Shown here in pieces: positions 1-8,833 of a stretch of DNA of 64,000 nucleotides. Within the stretch, counting starts at the first letter, position 1. Each line of letters opens with the position of its first letter. The notes beneath the pieces were generated by a model. The model worked only from the letters and a program-made list of their open reading frames with translations. It ran no database searches and was not told where the DNA came from. The position numbers and the translations under genes are program-made. Source of the DNA: Diacronema lutheri (Eukaryota > Haptophyta > Pavlovophyceae > Pavlovales > Pavlovaceae); the NCBI GenBank assembly GCA_019448385.1, contig JAGTXO010000071.1:1-64000 (forward strand), in the 5' to 3' direction.

Positions 1-255
1 GCCGCCGCCTCCCCCGCCGTCTCGTCGCGCTCCGCCGCCGCAGCCTCCGTCCCTCGGCCCGTCTCCGTCGCCCTCGGCCGCCGCCGCCGTCGCCGCTGCC
101 ATCGTCGTCGGTCGCGTCGGTCGCCCTCGTCGTCGCCCTCGTCGTCGCCGTCGCACTCGTCGTCGCAGTCGTGTCGCCCTCGCCCGTGCACCATGCGCTC
201 CTCACGCTCCCACACCTCGCCGCGCGCCCACCAGGCGAGCACGAGGGCAAAGCGC
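1..255 (-). other. Acidic C-terminal tail region after Fanzor domain
   Basis: Read on the minus strand, the stretch after the last RuvC motif encodes an Asp/Glu-rich run with repeated DDEGD-type residues, then Arg- and Ala-rich sequence that leaves the window. It may be the C-terminal tail of the Fanzor-like protein, or the tandem TCGTCG repeat alone may give the acidic run. No other feature is seen in these bases. Confidence 0.3.
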
Positions 256-2500
256 TCAGTGCGTCGACGTGGTGTCGGCGCCCGGCCGCGTGCGCCGCCA
301 TGTCTTGCACGTCGTAGAAGATGTTGCGCGCGGCGTTGTAGTCCGCGGTGCACGGGCTTCTTGCCTGCCCGTTGTGCACGCCGGCAGATGACGAGCGCGT
401 GCACCGTGCGCGTGCCGCCCTTGCCACTGGCAGGCGCGGGTTCTGCGCGAGCTCCGCGCCGCAGCGCTGCAGCCTGCCGCCCTTGGCGAGCCGCGGCATC
501 GAGCAGTGCATCGACGTGTACGGCTCGGGCACGAAGACGGCCGCGACGCCGCGCCGCCGCAGCTCGCGCAGCAGCCCCACCTGGAAGTCGGGCGGCGCGC
601 CCTTGGGCTGTCGCGCCCTTGTGGTCGCGCAGCCACTTGCCCACGCACACGAGCAGCCGGTCGCGCGTCACGCCGTCGACACAGTGCGCCGCGATGAGCG
701 CCTCGGCGACGCGCGCCGCGTTGGACCGCCCGCCGCTGTCGCGCCGCCAGCGCTCCTTCCGGCGCGCCGGCGCGTCGTACACGTGCTCGGCGGCGCGCTC
801 GCGCACCCGCGCGCTCTCGCGGTGGAAGGCGTGGAACTCGCCCTCGCCGAGCACCTTGGCGCTGTGCGCCTCGCCAAGCCGCGCCTCGTCCGCCTCCACG
901 CTGAACTCCTCGCCGCGCCCGTCCTTGCGCACGCGCCGCCGCGCCGCGTTGGTCTTGGCCGTCTCGCGCGCAAAGCCCGCGGCGCGCGCGCGCGCGCGCT
1001 GCGTGAACTGCCGCCAGACGGCCGCCCGCCCGACGTGCGCAGAGTAGGTGGTGATGTTGCCCATGTTCGGGTCGGCCGCGACGACGACCGCCGCCTCGAC
1101 GTCGATCGCCCGCCGCAGCTCGGAGCCGAGCGCGACGGCGATGGCGCCCGTCCGGCCGGCGCCAGCGGTGCAGGACGCCCGAGCCGCCGGCCGGCGCCTG
1201 CGCCTTCGGCACGAGGACGGTCCCGACGGCGTGCACGGCGACGCCATCTGTCACCACCGACTTGACGGGCTGCCGGCCCGGGAGCGGCACGCGCGGGCAA
1301 GCGCGCGAGGCCAACCCACGAGCGCCGCGCGTGCCACGGCAGATCGGCCGGCGGCCGCTCGCGCCCGGCGTAGTCGAAGACGCGGTTGGAGATGTCGAAA
1401 GCGCGTCGCAAAGACGCGTACCTGACGCGCACGTCCGACATCGGCGGGGTGTTGCCGTTGTGCCTGTCCACTTGATCGCTCGCCATCGTGGTCGCGCAGG
1501 TCCAGCGCCTTGAGCCGCGCGCGCAGCTCCTTGCGCTCGTCATCCGAAAGCGTCACCCAGATGGCGCTCGCGGTGAGGCGCACGTTGCGCGGCACCTGCG
1601 CGCAGCGCGCGGCGCGCGAGCGCGCGGGCGCGTGACCAACCTGGCCGCGGGGCGGCGCGCACGGCGGCGGCGCGCGCGCTTGGGCGCTCGGCGGCGGCAG
1701 CGGCAGCCGCGCCTCGCGCGCACATTGTGCGTGCGCAGCGGCGCCACATTGTACCGCGGCGGCCGTCCGGATCAGCTGCGTGTGGATGTGCGCGAGCCGG
1801 CAGAGCAGCGCCTGCCCCTCGCCACGTGCTGCAGGGTGCGGATCTGCACGAGGAAGTAGCGCGTCGTGTGCCGGTCGTAGTTCCACCTTTTCGTGGGCGT
1901 GCACTTGTAGTCGATCTTGTGGAGGACCATGTCGGGCAGGTGGCGGTCGAGCGCGGCGGGGCAGCCGACGCGCGCGCCCTCCACGTCGCCGCGCAGCAGC
2001 CGCTCGCACAGCTCGCGCACGCGCGCGTTTCGCTGCATCTCGGGCAGCGCGACGAGCGCCTCGTCGCGCTCGACTGCCGCGCGGACGACGTCGCGGAGCA
2101 GCCCGTTCACGACGCGCGATGGATGCATCAGGCACGCGGTGGACACCTGCGTCGCCTCCGCCTCGAGGATCTCCGTGAGGCCCCCGCGCAGACGGGCTGG
2201 ACGCCCTCGGCCATCTCGCCGACGGCGCGCGCCGTCGCCGCCTTGGTCTGCGCGGCGGCTTGCTCGGCGGGCTTGCCTCGCGGCGCTGCCCGTACGTGCT
2301 CTCGTCCTTGTGCCAGCCGATGGCCGAGAAGATCGCACGGACGGATCCCTTGTCCATCGTGGTCGACGTGTGGCACGCTGGTCGACGGGCCGCCCGACGC
2401 CGCGCCGACGGCCTGCGCGCTCGCCACCGCAGCCTCGTCGCGCACCACCTTGTTGATGACGCGGTACGCCTGTGTCGTGAGCCTGTGCACGGCCGCCGCG
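256..2500 (-). CDS. TnpB/Fanzor-type RuvC nuclease, frame-broken
   Basis: The translated minus strand shows the three RuvC motifs of the IS605 TnpB/Fanzor family in the right order. The first is ADPNMGNITTYS near 1050-1090 (catalytic Asp). The second is VPEPYTSMHC near 500-540 (catalytic Glu followed by the TS-x-x-C of the zinc finger), preceded by a KGAPPDFQ stretch like the Fanzor1 KG-x-P-P motif. The third is TADYNAARNIFYD near 310-350 (catalytic Asp, NAARN signature). Cys residues between motifs two and three fit the zinc finger. Fanzors are RNA-guided DNA nucleases carried by eukaryotic transposons and large DNA viruses. Upstream sequence (about 1450-2500) has protein-like composition and may be the N-terminal half. 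The coding signal moves between minus-strand frames several times, so the gene is decayed or the sequence has indels. All three catalytic residues remain readable. No guide-RNA scaffold could be identified; its usual place beside the 3' end would lie partly outside the window. Confidence 0.62.
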
Positions 2501-2877
2501 ATGCGCCGCAGCTCCTTCCGCGCACACGGGCTGCGCCGTCACCGCCTGCGGCCCCCGCGTTGAGCGTCGAGCGCTTGACCACAAAGCCCGGGAGCACGCT
2601 GCCGCGCGTGCGCGCCGTCGCGCCGCCGGCGGCGCGCGCGCTCGGCGCAGCGGGCTCGTCCACGCGCGCGCGCTCGACGCCGCGCGCGCGGGGAACGCTC
2701 GGCGCGCGCGCGCCCGCGGCGTCGCGCGCGCTCGCGGCGGCACCCGCCGCGGCGCGCTTGCCCGCGGCGCCCGACTCGCCGTGCGCGCGAAGCGGCGCCG
2801 ACGCCAATGCCGACGCCGCGCCCGCGCCGCCGCTGCCGCTGCCCGATACGCCCGCGCGCCGCTTCTGCTCGTCGCGC

Positions 2878-3045
2878 GTCTTGCGGAACTGGGCGACGAG
2901 GTCGCTGCTCACGTTGGCCTCAGGCTCCCACGTGTCGGCGCTCTCGTCGTAGCCCCGCCACCTGATCCGGAACTGGAACGTCACCTTCTTGCCCGCCTTG
3001 CGGCGCGTCGTCGACGACCGCCTCGACCTCGTACGTGCGCGCCTC
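2878..3045 (-). other. Chromodomain
   Basis: The minus strand encodes YEVEAVVDD, a basic linker, then RIRWRGYDESADTWEPE and a helix ending DLVAQF. This is the standard chromodomain pattern: a first beta strand YEVE, W-x-G-Y, the aromatic-cage Trp, TWEP, and a C-terminal helix. Chromodomains bind methylated histone tails and are used by some mobile elements to target chromatin. It sits between the large coding array upstream and the Fanzor-like nuclease downstream, and the coding signal shifts frame inside it. It could be part of the nuclease protein or the end of the preceding polyprotein. The fold call is firm; which gene owns it is not. Confidence 0.75.
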
Positions 3046-6000
3046 CTCGTCGACGCTCGCGCCCGCCGCGCTCGCGCCCGTGTCCGGCCACCCAGCGACC
3101 GTGCCGCCCAGCCTCTCGGCGGCCGCGCGCAGCTGCCGCTCGCGCTGGGCGGCCGCGGCGCCTCGCGCGACCAGCGCGGGCAGCATGCCCGCGCCGCCCG
3201 CGAGGCCGTGCGCGCCGACGCTGGCGGTCATCAGCGCGTCGAGGCACGCGAACGTTGCGAGCGCACGCGCGCCATCGTCGCCGCCGCGCGGCTGCGAGCG
3301 CACGACGGGCGATGGCCGCGGCTCCCCCTCGGCCGCGAGCAGCGGCCAGATCGCACTGGCCAGCGCGACGGCATGCGCGCCGACCGCGACGGCCACGTCC
3401 GCGTCGAGCGGCGCAAAGTCGTAGCGCACGAGCGCGGCCGGGCGCGAGTCGTCCGTCGGCCGGTCGGCGACGAGCAGCCCGACCGGGCGCGGCGGCTCGC
3501 CGGACGGCGCGGCGACGGGCACGCAGAGGAGCACGACGAGCAGGCGCGGCGTGCCGCCGAGCAGCGCGCGCGCGGCATCCGCCCCGTCGGCTCCGCCGCG
3601 CGCGGCCGCGGCGAGCAGCTCGGCCGCGCGCGTCGGGCCCAGCGCCGTGCGCGCGTCCTTGCGCGCGCGTGCGCGGGCCGTGTACGCGGCGCAGGCGTCG
3701 TCGAGCACCGCCGCGCTGGGCGCGGTGCCAGTCGTCGCCCACGCGCGCAGCGCGTCGCGCACGCCGCGTGACGATCGCCTGGTCGACCGCCGCCTCGCCG
3801 GCAGCGTGCGCCGGCGCGCACGCCGGCGGTGCGGCGGCAGGCGCGAGCGCGGGCGCGCCGTCGGCGCCGTCAACGCCGACGGCGCCGTCGGCGCGCCGCC
3901 ACGCGAGCTTCGCCTCGATCTGCTGCCGGACGGCGTGGCAGTGCCGGTCGATGCCGCGCGCGTCGTCGAGCGCGGCCAGCGCGTCCTCAGCGGCGGGACG
4001 GCCGCTCGCGTCCGCGACGGCCTGCAGGCAGAGCAGCGCGGCCGCACGCGCGTTGCACGCGCTCTGCGGCTCGGGCGCGAGCGCGAGCTCGAGCTCGAGC
4101 GGCGACGCGCCTCGCGCCGCGGCGATCGCGTCCATCAGCACGTCCAACCGCTGCACCAGCGCCCTGTGCGCGTCGCGCGGCGCGCCCGTCGACGGCGCGC
4201 GCGAGCGCGTCGCCAGGAGCCCGAGCGCGCGCGCCGGCGCGCCCGCCGGCGTGTGCAGCACGAGCAGCGCCGCGCCCGCCAAGCTCGCGTTGCGCGTGAC
4301 GAGCGCGAAGATGCGCGTCGCCTCGTGCGCGCCCACCGACGCCCAGATCGCAGCGCGATCGGCGTCCGTCTGCGCGTCGCACAGGTCGCGCACGTCGTCC
4401 GGCGCGAGCAGCGCGCCGCCGCCGGCGGAGCGCGCGACGATCGCCCGCGCCTCCGCCACGAAGACGGCCTGCGGCAGGTCGGCGTGGCGCGCGTCGACGA
4501 TGGCGCGCGTCGCGTGCACGCCGAGCTCCACGCCGCGGTAGAAGGCGCGCGCGTTGGCCGCGCGCGCGTGCGCCGGCCGTCCGTCCGCGTTGCGCCTCGC
4601 GCGCGCCTGCTTGCTCGTGCGCGCGAGGCCGTCGCGTGGCGGTGGCGGCAGCGTGGCGAGGAAGCGCGCGGCGGGCGGCGGCGCGCGCACGCCGCGCTGC
4701 CGCCGTGCGATGGCCGCGAGCCGCCGGCCCGCCGCGCTGCCGCCCGCGCCGACGTGCTGCCGGCGGCCGAGCGCCGCCGGTGGCGGCGGCGGCGGCGGCG
4801 CGGCGGCGGGCGGCGGCGCGACGGCGGGCGGCGGCGCGGCGGCGGGCGGCGGCGCGGCGGTGGGCGGCGGCGCGGCGGCGGGCGGCGGCGCGGCGGCGGG
4901 CGGCAGCGGCGGCGGCGCGGCGGCGACGGCAGCACCAGTCGGCTTGTCCGCCCACGCACCCGAGACTCTGTCCCAGACCTTGCCCCATGGCGCGCGCCCA
5001 CGCGGCCGCGCGAACTGCCCCGGCTCGAGCGCCTGGCCGCGCTTGGCGGCGGCGGCGGCGGCAGGGGGCGGGCGGCCGGCGCGCCAGTCGAAGACAGGTG
5101 CAACCGTGGCGGCAGGCGCCGAGTGCCGCGCGTCGGTCACAGAGCGCGTGGTGCGCGCGGCGACCGTGGCACGCCTGGCGGGCGGGCGGTGAGCAGCGCC
5201 CGCCGGCGCGCCGGCGGGCGCGGCCGCCTCGAGCCCGGCGGAGGCGCCGCGCTTGCGCTTGCGCGTGCCGCCGCGCGTGCGCCTGCGCGCGCGCCCGCCG
5301 CGCGCCCGTTCGGCCTGCGCGTCGCCAGCCGCGTCGCCGGCCGCGTCGCCGCGCCGCACGTAGACGACCGCGAACGCCTCCTCGCCGGTCCCGTCGACGC
5401 CGCCGCGCGCGCGGCGCAGGACCGACCGCCACTGCAGCCGCCGCGCGCGGCCGGGCTCGCACGCAAACCAGCGCCCACCGCGCCTGACGACGGCCACAAA
5501 GTCGTCGTCGCGCCGCCCGCGCCGGCGCGTGCGCAGCAGCACGCACTGCACGTCGAGCCAGCCCTCGTGCCAGTCGGCCGTGCTGGGGGCGACGCGAATC
5601 GACTGCGGGAGCTCGACGCCAAAGCCGGCGAGGCGCACGATGTGCGCGACGATGACGCTCGAAATGGCGGGGGCGCTCGACGGGTCGCCCGCTGCAGCGA
5701 GCACCGCCCCGCCCCAGTGCTCACGCGTGACGCAATCCGCGTCCTCGACGTGCACGTGCGCCACGCTCGCGCCGAGCTGGTGCAGCAACGCGCAGATGTC
5801 GGCGTCGACCGTCCTCTCCTCCTCGGCCGCCTCGGCCGTGCCGCGGGCGGCGGCGTCGCCTGCCGGCTGCCCGAGGTACGCGATCGCCCGCTCGACGGCC
5901 GCGCGCTCCGCACGCGCTGCGCTGTCGATCGCCGCATTGCCGACGGGCGCGCGCAGCGCCGCGATCGCGTCTTGCAACGCCGTCGCGTCGCCCGTCGCCG

Positions 6001-8833
6001 CCGCCGCCGTCACCGCCGCCGCGCTCGCGGTGCCGTGCGCGACGGCGTGCAGCGCGGCGGCGCGCGCGGCGGGGATGCGCCCGTCCAGCGCGAGCACGAG
6101 CGGCGGCCCGGCCGGCGTCTGCTGCCGCCGGTGCCGCCGGCTCGCAGCCGGGTGGTCGGCGCGCGCGCGCTCGAGCCGCGCGCGCCGCTCGACGACGCGC
6201 GCCCAGAAGGCCTGCACCCTCGGCTGCGCGAATGCAAGCCAGCCGGCGCCGCGCGTCACGACGTGCACGACGATCCGGTCCTCGTGCCTGAGGTACTGCA
6301 CGTAGAGCGCTTTGCTCACGCCGAGGACGTGCATGCCGAGCTGCAGCTGATCGCGGTGCGGCTGCGGCGGCCCGTCCTCGTGCGCCGTGGCGCCCGCCTT
6401 GGTGAGCGTCTTCACCTCGACGAGGACCTGCTCGTTGTTTTCGGGGAGGATGGCGAGCCCGTCCGGCGAGAAGGCGAACGGCGCGCTCTTGTCGTGCGGG
6501 TCCGCACGCACCATCGGCAGGTTGCACACGACGGTGATGCCGTACGCGGCCGCCAGCTTGCGCAGCGCGACGGCCTCGCCGAGGATGCCCGCGGTCGTCG
6601 CCTTGGTCCGCACCTCGCGCCGCCGCCGGTGCACGTACTCGTCGGTGAGCGTCTCGTGCGCGACGCCGGCGTTGTCGTTCACGACGTCGCCAACCTTGCT
6701 GCCCGTGACCTCCTCCCATCGCTCGTCGTGCCAGCGCGGGCTGCGCTGCGCGGGCGCGCCCGCGCCGACGGCGTCGAGCACGCGGCGCAGCGCTGTGCCG
6801 TCGGGCGCAGCAGGCACGCGCGCGCGGTCCTGGGCCTCGCGAGCGTCGAGGACGCGGCCCGTAGTGGAATCTTGGGCTAGGTCGAGCTTGCTCGCCTCGC
6901 CGTAGCGGCTCTCCAGCTGGCGCGGTGCGTCGGCAGGGCCGCCGTCCGTGCGCGCACCCGACGCGCCCGCCAGTGCACGCGGCGCAGCGTCCGAGGCGCC
7001 CGCCGCGCCCGCGCCGCCGCCAATCGCGCCAGCGCACGCGCGCGCCGCGACCTGCGGACGGCCAGCCGCAGGGACCTCGTCCGCTCGGCCGGCCGCTGCG
7101 TCGGCCGTCCGCTTGGCCACCTCGCGCACGTCTCCGAGCGCGAGCGTGGCTGGCGCCGTCGAGTTCCCGTGGCGTTTGTTCCAAAACTCGAGCAGCCCGC
7201 CAAGGAAGGGCGTGCCCGTCGGGCGGTCCTCGGGCACCTCCGCCAGGATCGCGTCGACGCGCAGCGCGGCCGCCACATCGCAGAACGCGCGCGCGGCGCG
7301 CGCCATCCGCTCGGCGCGCGCGCCGCCGTCGTCCGCCGCGCGGCGGATGGCGTGGCTCACGTGCGCGACGCGGAGCGAGACGACGGCGTGCGCCGGCGCG
7401 TCGGCGCCCGTGCCGAGCGTGTGCCGCCGGATGGCCAGCTGCCCATCGCCCATGCGCGGCGGCAGCGACGCGCACGCCGCGACGGTCGTCGTGCCGGCCG
7501 CGCTGTCGCACAGCCAGCTCGCCTCGCCGCCGCCCGCAAACTCAAAGGTCGCGAAGCCCTCGCGGCCGAAAAGCGCGACGAAGTGGTCGAGCACCGCCTT
7601 GTTGATCGCGCGCGCCGCCGGCCGCGTCGATGCGCCGCGGGCAGCGCCACCCGCCGCGCCGCGCGCATCGCTGCACGTCGCAGGGCAGGTGCAGCCGGAC
7701 GCGCGCACGCCGTCCGACCGCGTCCGCGGCAGCTCGAGCTCGCGCACCTTGGGGCAGAACCAGAGCGGGTTGGACGCCTCGAGGCACAGCACGACGAGCC
7801 GCCCGTCCGTGCCGGCCAGCGCGCGCGCGTCGCGCAGCAGCTCGACGGCGAGCTCGGACGTCGCCGCGTGCACCGCCGGCTCGCCCGTCGCGCGGTCGGG
7901 CGGGAAGAGGCCGCCGCCGACGAGCGGGCTGGGGCAGCGGCCGAGCATCACGAGCAGCGGCGGCGGCGGCGTCTGCGGCGCCTGCTGCCCGACCGCAGCC
8001 GCCGTCAGCCCGGCCAGGTCGGAGCTCGTGCGGAGGGCCTTGAGCGCGACGCGCGAGCCGGTGCCCGCCTGCTCGGAAAACGTGGCGAGCATGGCGCACG
8101 TGCTCGCCCTCGCGCCGCACTGCCAGCTGACGCGCGCGAGGAGGCCTTCCAGCGTGTCGTTTTCCGCGCGGCCGCGTGACCGCGTCGAGCGCCGCCGGGC
8201 CGAGCTGGAGGCTGCCGGGCGTGACGCACAGCACCGCCTCGTGGTAGGCGCGCAGCAGCTCCCTCGGCAGCTGCTCGGCGGGCGTCGCCGCCTGCCCGCC
8301 CACCCACCGTGCACCGTGGCCGCCGTCGCCCGCGCCCGCGAGCCGGACCGCCGGCCCGCCCGTGATCGCCGAGGTCGGTGGCGTGCCGAGCGCGTCGACG
8401 AGCGCGCGCACGGGCGCGACACGCCTGCGCGCAGCGTCCGCGCCGACGGCGAGCGCGGCGATCTGAGCGCCGTCCCATGCGCGCTCCCTCGCGTCGTCCC
8501 GCGCGGCCGCCGGCGCGGCGCCCGGCCGCGCGCCGGGCGGCACCGCGCACGCCGCCGCGACGACCTCCGCGCGCGCGCCGGCGGCGTCGGGCGCGTGCAG
8601 CTGCGCGAGCGCGCCAAAGAGCGCGGCGGCCGAGCGGTAGCGGCCGTGCGCCGCGACGAGCGCGTAGAGCACGCGCAGCGCGGCCACGCCCGCCTGGTCG
8701 GGCGCGTCGCCAGCGATTTGCTCGACCTCCCACGTGCGCGTGGGCGGCGGGCTGCCGTCGGCCGGGTCCGGACGCAGCGCCCACGCGCGCTCGACGATCG
8801 CGTTGAACACGCCGTGCGCGGCGCCCTCGTCAA
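2981..8833 (-). CDS. Giant coding array, segment C: YqaJ-like nuclease and protease-like modules
   Basis: A minus-strand frame is open for about 5.8 kb. The frame appears to be the true one from about 8.2 kb down to about 3.8 kb, after which the coding signal moves to another frame that leads into the chromodomain. Recognisable parts, in order, are a YqaJ/lambda-exonuclease-like domain (6.85-6.1 kb), a USP-like C-terminal piece (5.56-5.33 kb), a low-complexity Pro/Ala stretch (about 5.0-4.75 kb), and two degenerate Ulp1-like modules (4.5-4.0 and 3.7-3.2 kb). The rest is Ala- and Arg-rich and unassigned. With segments A and B it looks like one continuous gene for a very long protein or polyprotein rather than separate genes, because no intergenic gap is visible. 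The extreme GC content keeps wrong frames open, so openness alone is weak evidence; the domain motifs carry the call. Confidence 0.55.
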   Translation of the reverse strand: MTRAPRTACSTRSSSARGRCVRTRPTAARRPRARGRSSKSLATRPTRRAWPRCACSTRSSRRTAATARPPRSLARSRSCTRPTPPARARRSSRRRARCRPARGRAPRRRPRGTTRGSAHGTALRSPRSPSARTLRAGVSRPCARSSTRSARHRPRRSRAGRRSGSRARATAATVHGGWAGRRRRPPSSCRGSCCAPTTRRCCASRPAASSSARRRSTRSRGRAENDTLEGLLARVSWQCGARASTCAMLATFSEQAGTGSRVALKALRTSSDLAGLTAAAVGQQAPQTPPPPLLVMLGRCPSPLVGGGLFPPDRATGEPAVHAATSELAVELLRDARALAGTDGRLVVLCLEASNPLWFCPKVRELELPRTRSDGVRASGCTCPATCSDARGAAGGAARGASTRPAARAINKAVLDHFVALFGREGFATFEFAGGGEASWLCDSAAGTTTVAACASLPPRMGDGQLAIRRHTLGTGADAPAHAVVSLRVAHVSHAIRRAADDGGARAERMARAARAFCDVAAALRVDAILAEVPEDRPTGTPFLGGLLEFWNKRHGNSTAPATLALGDVREVAKRTADAAAGRADEVPAAGRPQVAARACAGAIGGGAGAAGASDAAPRALAGASGARTDGGPADAPRQLESRYGEASKLDLAQDSTTGRVLDAREAQDRARVPAAPDGTALRRVLDAVGAGAPAQRSPRWHDERWEEVTGSKVGDVVNDNAGVAHETLTDEYVHRRRREVRTKATTAGILGEAVALRKLAAAYGITVVCNLPMVRADPHDKSAPFAFSPDGLAILPENNEQVLVEVKTLTKAGATAHEDGPPQPHRDQLQLGMHVLGVSKALYVQYLRHEDRIVVHVVTRGAGWLAFAQPRVQAFWARVVERRARLERARADHPAASRRHRRQQTPAGPPLVLALDGRIPAARAAALHAVAHGTASAAAVTAAAATGDATALQDAIAALRAPVGNAAIDSAARAERAAVERAIAYLGQPAGDAAARGTAEAAEEERTVDADICALLHQLGASVAHVHVEDADCVTREHWGGAVLAAAGDPSSAPAISSVIVAHIVRLAGFGVELPQSIRVAPSTADWHEGWLDVQCVLLRTRRRGRRDDDFVAVVRRGGRWFACEPGRARRLQWRSVLRRARGGVDGTGEEAFAVVYVRRGDAAGDAAGDAQAERARGGRARRRTRGGTRKRKRGASAGLEAAAPAGAPAGAAHRPPARRATVAARTTRSVTDARHSAPAATVAPVFDWRAGRPPPAAAAAAKRGQALEPGQFARPRGRAPWGKVWDRVSGAWADKPTGAAVAAAPPPLPPAAAPPPAAAPPPTAAPPPAAAPPPAVAPPPAAAPPPPPPPAALGRRQHVGAGGSAAGRRLAAIARRQRGVRAPPPAARFLATLPPPPRDGLARTSKQARARRNADGRPAHARAANARAFYRGVELGVHATRAIVDARHADLPQAVFVAEARAIVARSAGGGALLAPDDVRDLCDAQTDADRAAIWASVGAHEATRIFALVTRNASLAGAALLVLHTPAGAPARALGLLATRSRAPSTGAPRDAHRALVQRLDVLMDAIAAARGASPLELELALAPEPQSACNARAAALLCLQAVADASGRPAAEDALAALDDARGIDRHCHAVRQQIEAKLAWRRADGAVGVDGADGAPALAPAAAPPACAPAHAAGEAAVDQAIVTRRARRAARVGDDWHRAQRGGARRRLRRVHGPRTRAQGRAHGAGPDARGRAARRGRARRSRRGGCRARAARRHAAPARRAPLRARRRAVRRAAAPGRAARRRPADGRLAPGRARALRLCAARRGRGRRGRRACRRAGQCDLAAARGRGGAAAIARRALAAARRRRWRACARNVRVPRRADDRQRRRARPRGRRGHAARAGRARRRGRPARAAAARGRREAGRHGRWVAGHGRERGGRERRRGGAHVRGRGGRRRRAARRARR
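3200..3720 (-). other. Degenerate Ulp1-like module (sixth)
   Basis: The minus-strand frame used here reads LLVVLLCVPVAAPSGEPP, then GLLVADRPTDD, then RSQPRGGDDGARALATF. The Asp and Gln positions of a Ulp1-type site are kept, and DDG stands where DCG is expected, so the catalytic Cys would be Asp. It lies just before the chromodomain. Tentative, based on spacing shared with the other modules. Confidence 0.3.
4000..4480 (-). other. Degenerate Ulp1-like module (fifth)
   Basis: The translation shows a hydrophobic strand AALLVLHTPAGAPARALG, then LLATRS, then EPQSACNARAAALLCL. The layout parallels the intact module at 18.2-18.7 kb (AAYLLLAPPAQ, LLADSRT, PPQSGAACCFA). The His and Asp positions are replaced, while a Gln and a nearby Cys remain. 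Assignment rests on parallel spacing with the better modules, so it is tentative. Confidence 0.3.
5330..5560 (-). other. USP-like C-terminal fragment lacking the catalytic His
   Basis: The translation reads DFVAVVRRGGRWFACEPG followed by EEAFAVVYVRRG. This resembles the end of ubiquitin-specific proteases (H-x-VAxVR, W, DD, then A-x-LLxYxR), with Asp where the catalytic His should be. No matching Cys box was recognised upstream in this frame. It could be a degenerate deubiquitinase-like module or a coincidence of short motifs. Confidence 0.3.
6080..6860 (-). other. YqaJ/lambda-exonuclease-like PD-(D/E)XK nuclease domain
   Basis: Within segment C the translation contains GILGEAVALRKLA, then FSPDGL with the catalytic Asp, then LVEVKTL giving the E-x-K pair about 15 residues later, then QLQLGMHVLGV and ALYVQYL. 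This order (helix with conserved Glu, D, ExK, QxQ helix) is that of the YqaJ viral recombinase and lambda exonuclease family, 5'-3' exonucleases that feed single-strand annealing. Such nucleases are common in phages, giant viruses and some eukaryotic mobile elements. All expected catalytic positions are present. The role in replication or recombination of the host element is inference. Confidence 0.68.

Noticed and set aside
4760-4930. Pro/Ala-coding GGC-type run as an independent repeat element
   Set aside because: It lies within the open coding frame as a low-complexity linker and has no structure beyond the triplet repeat.
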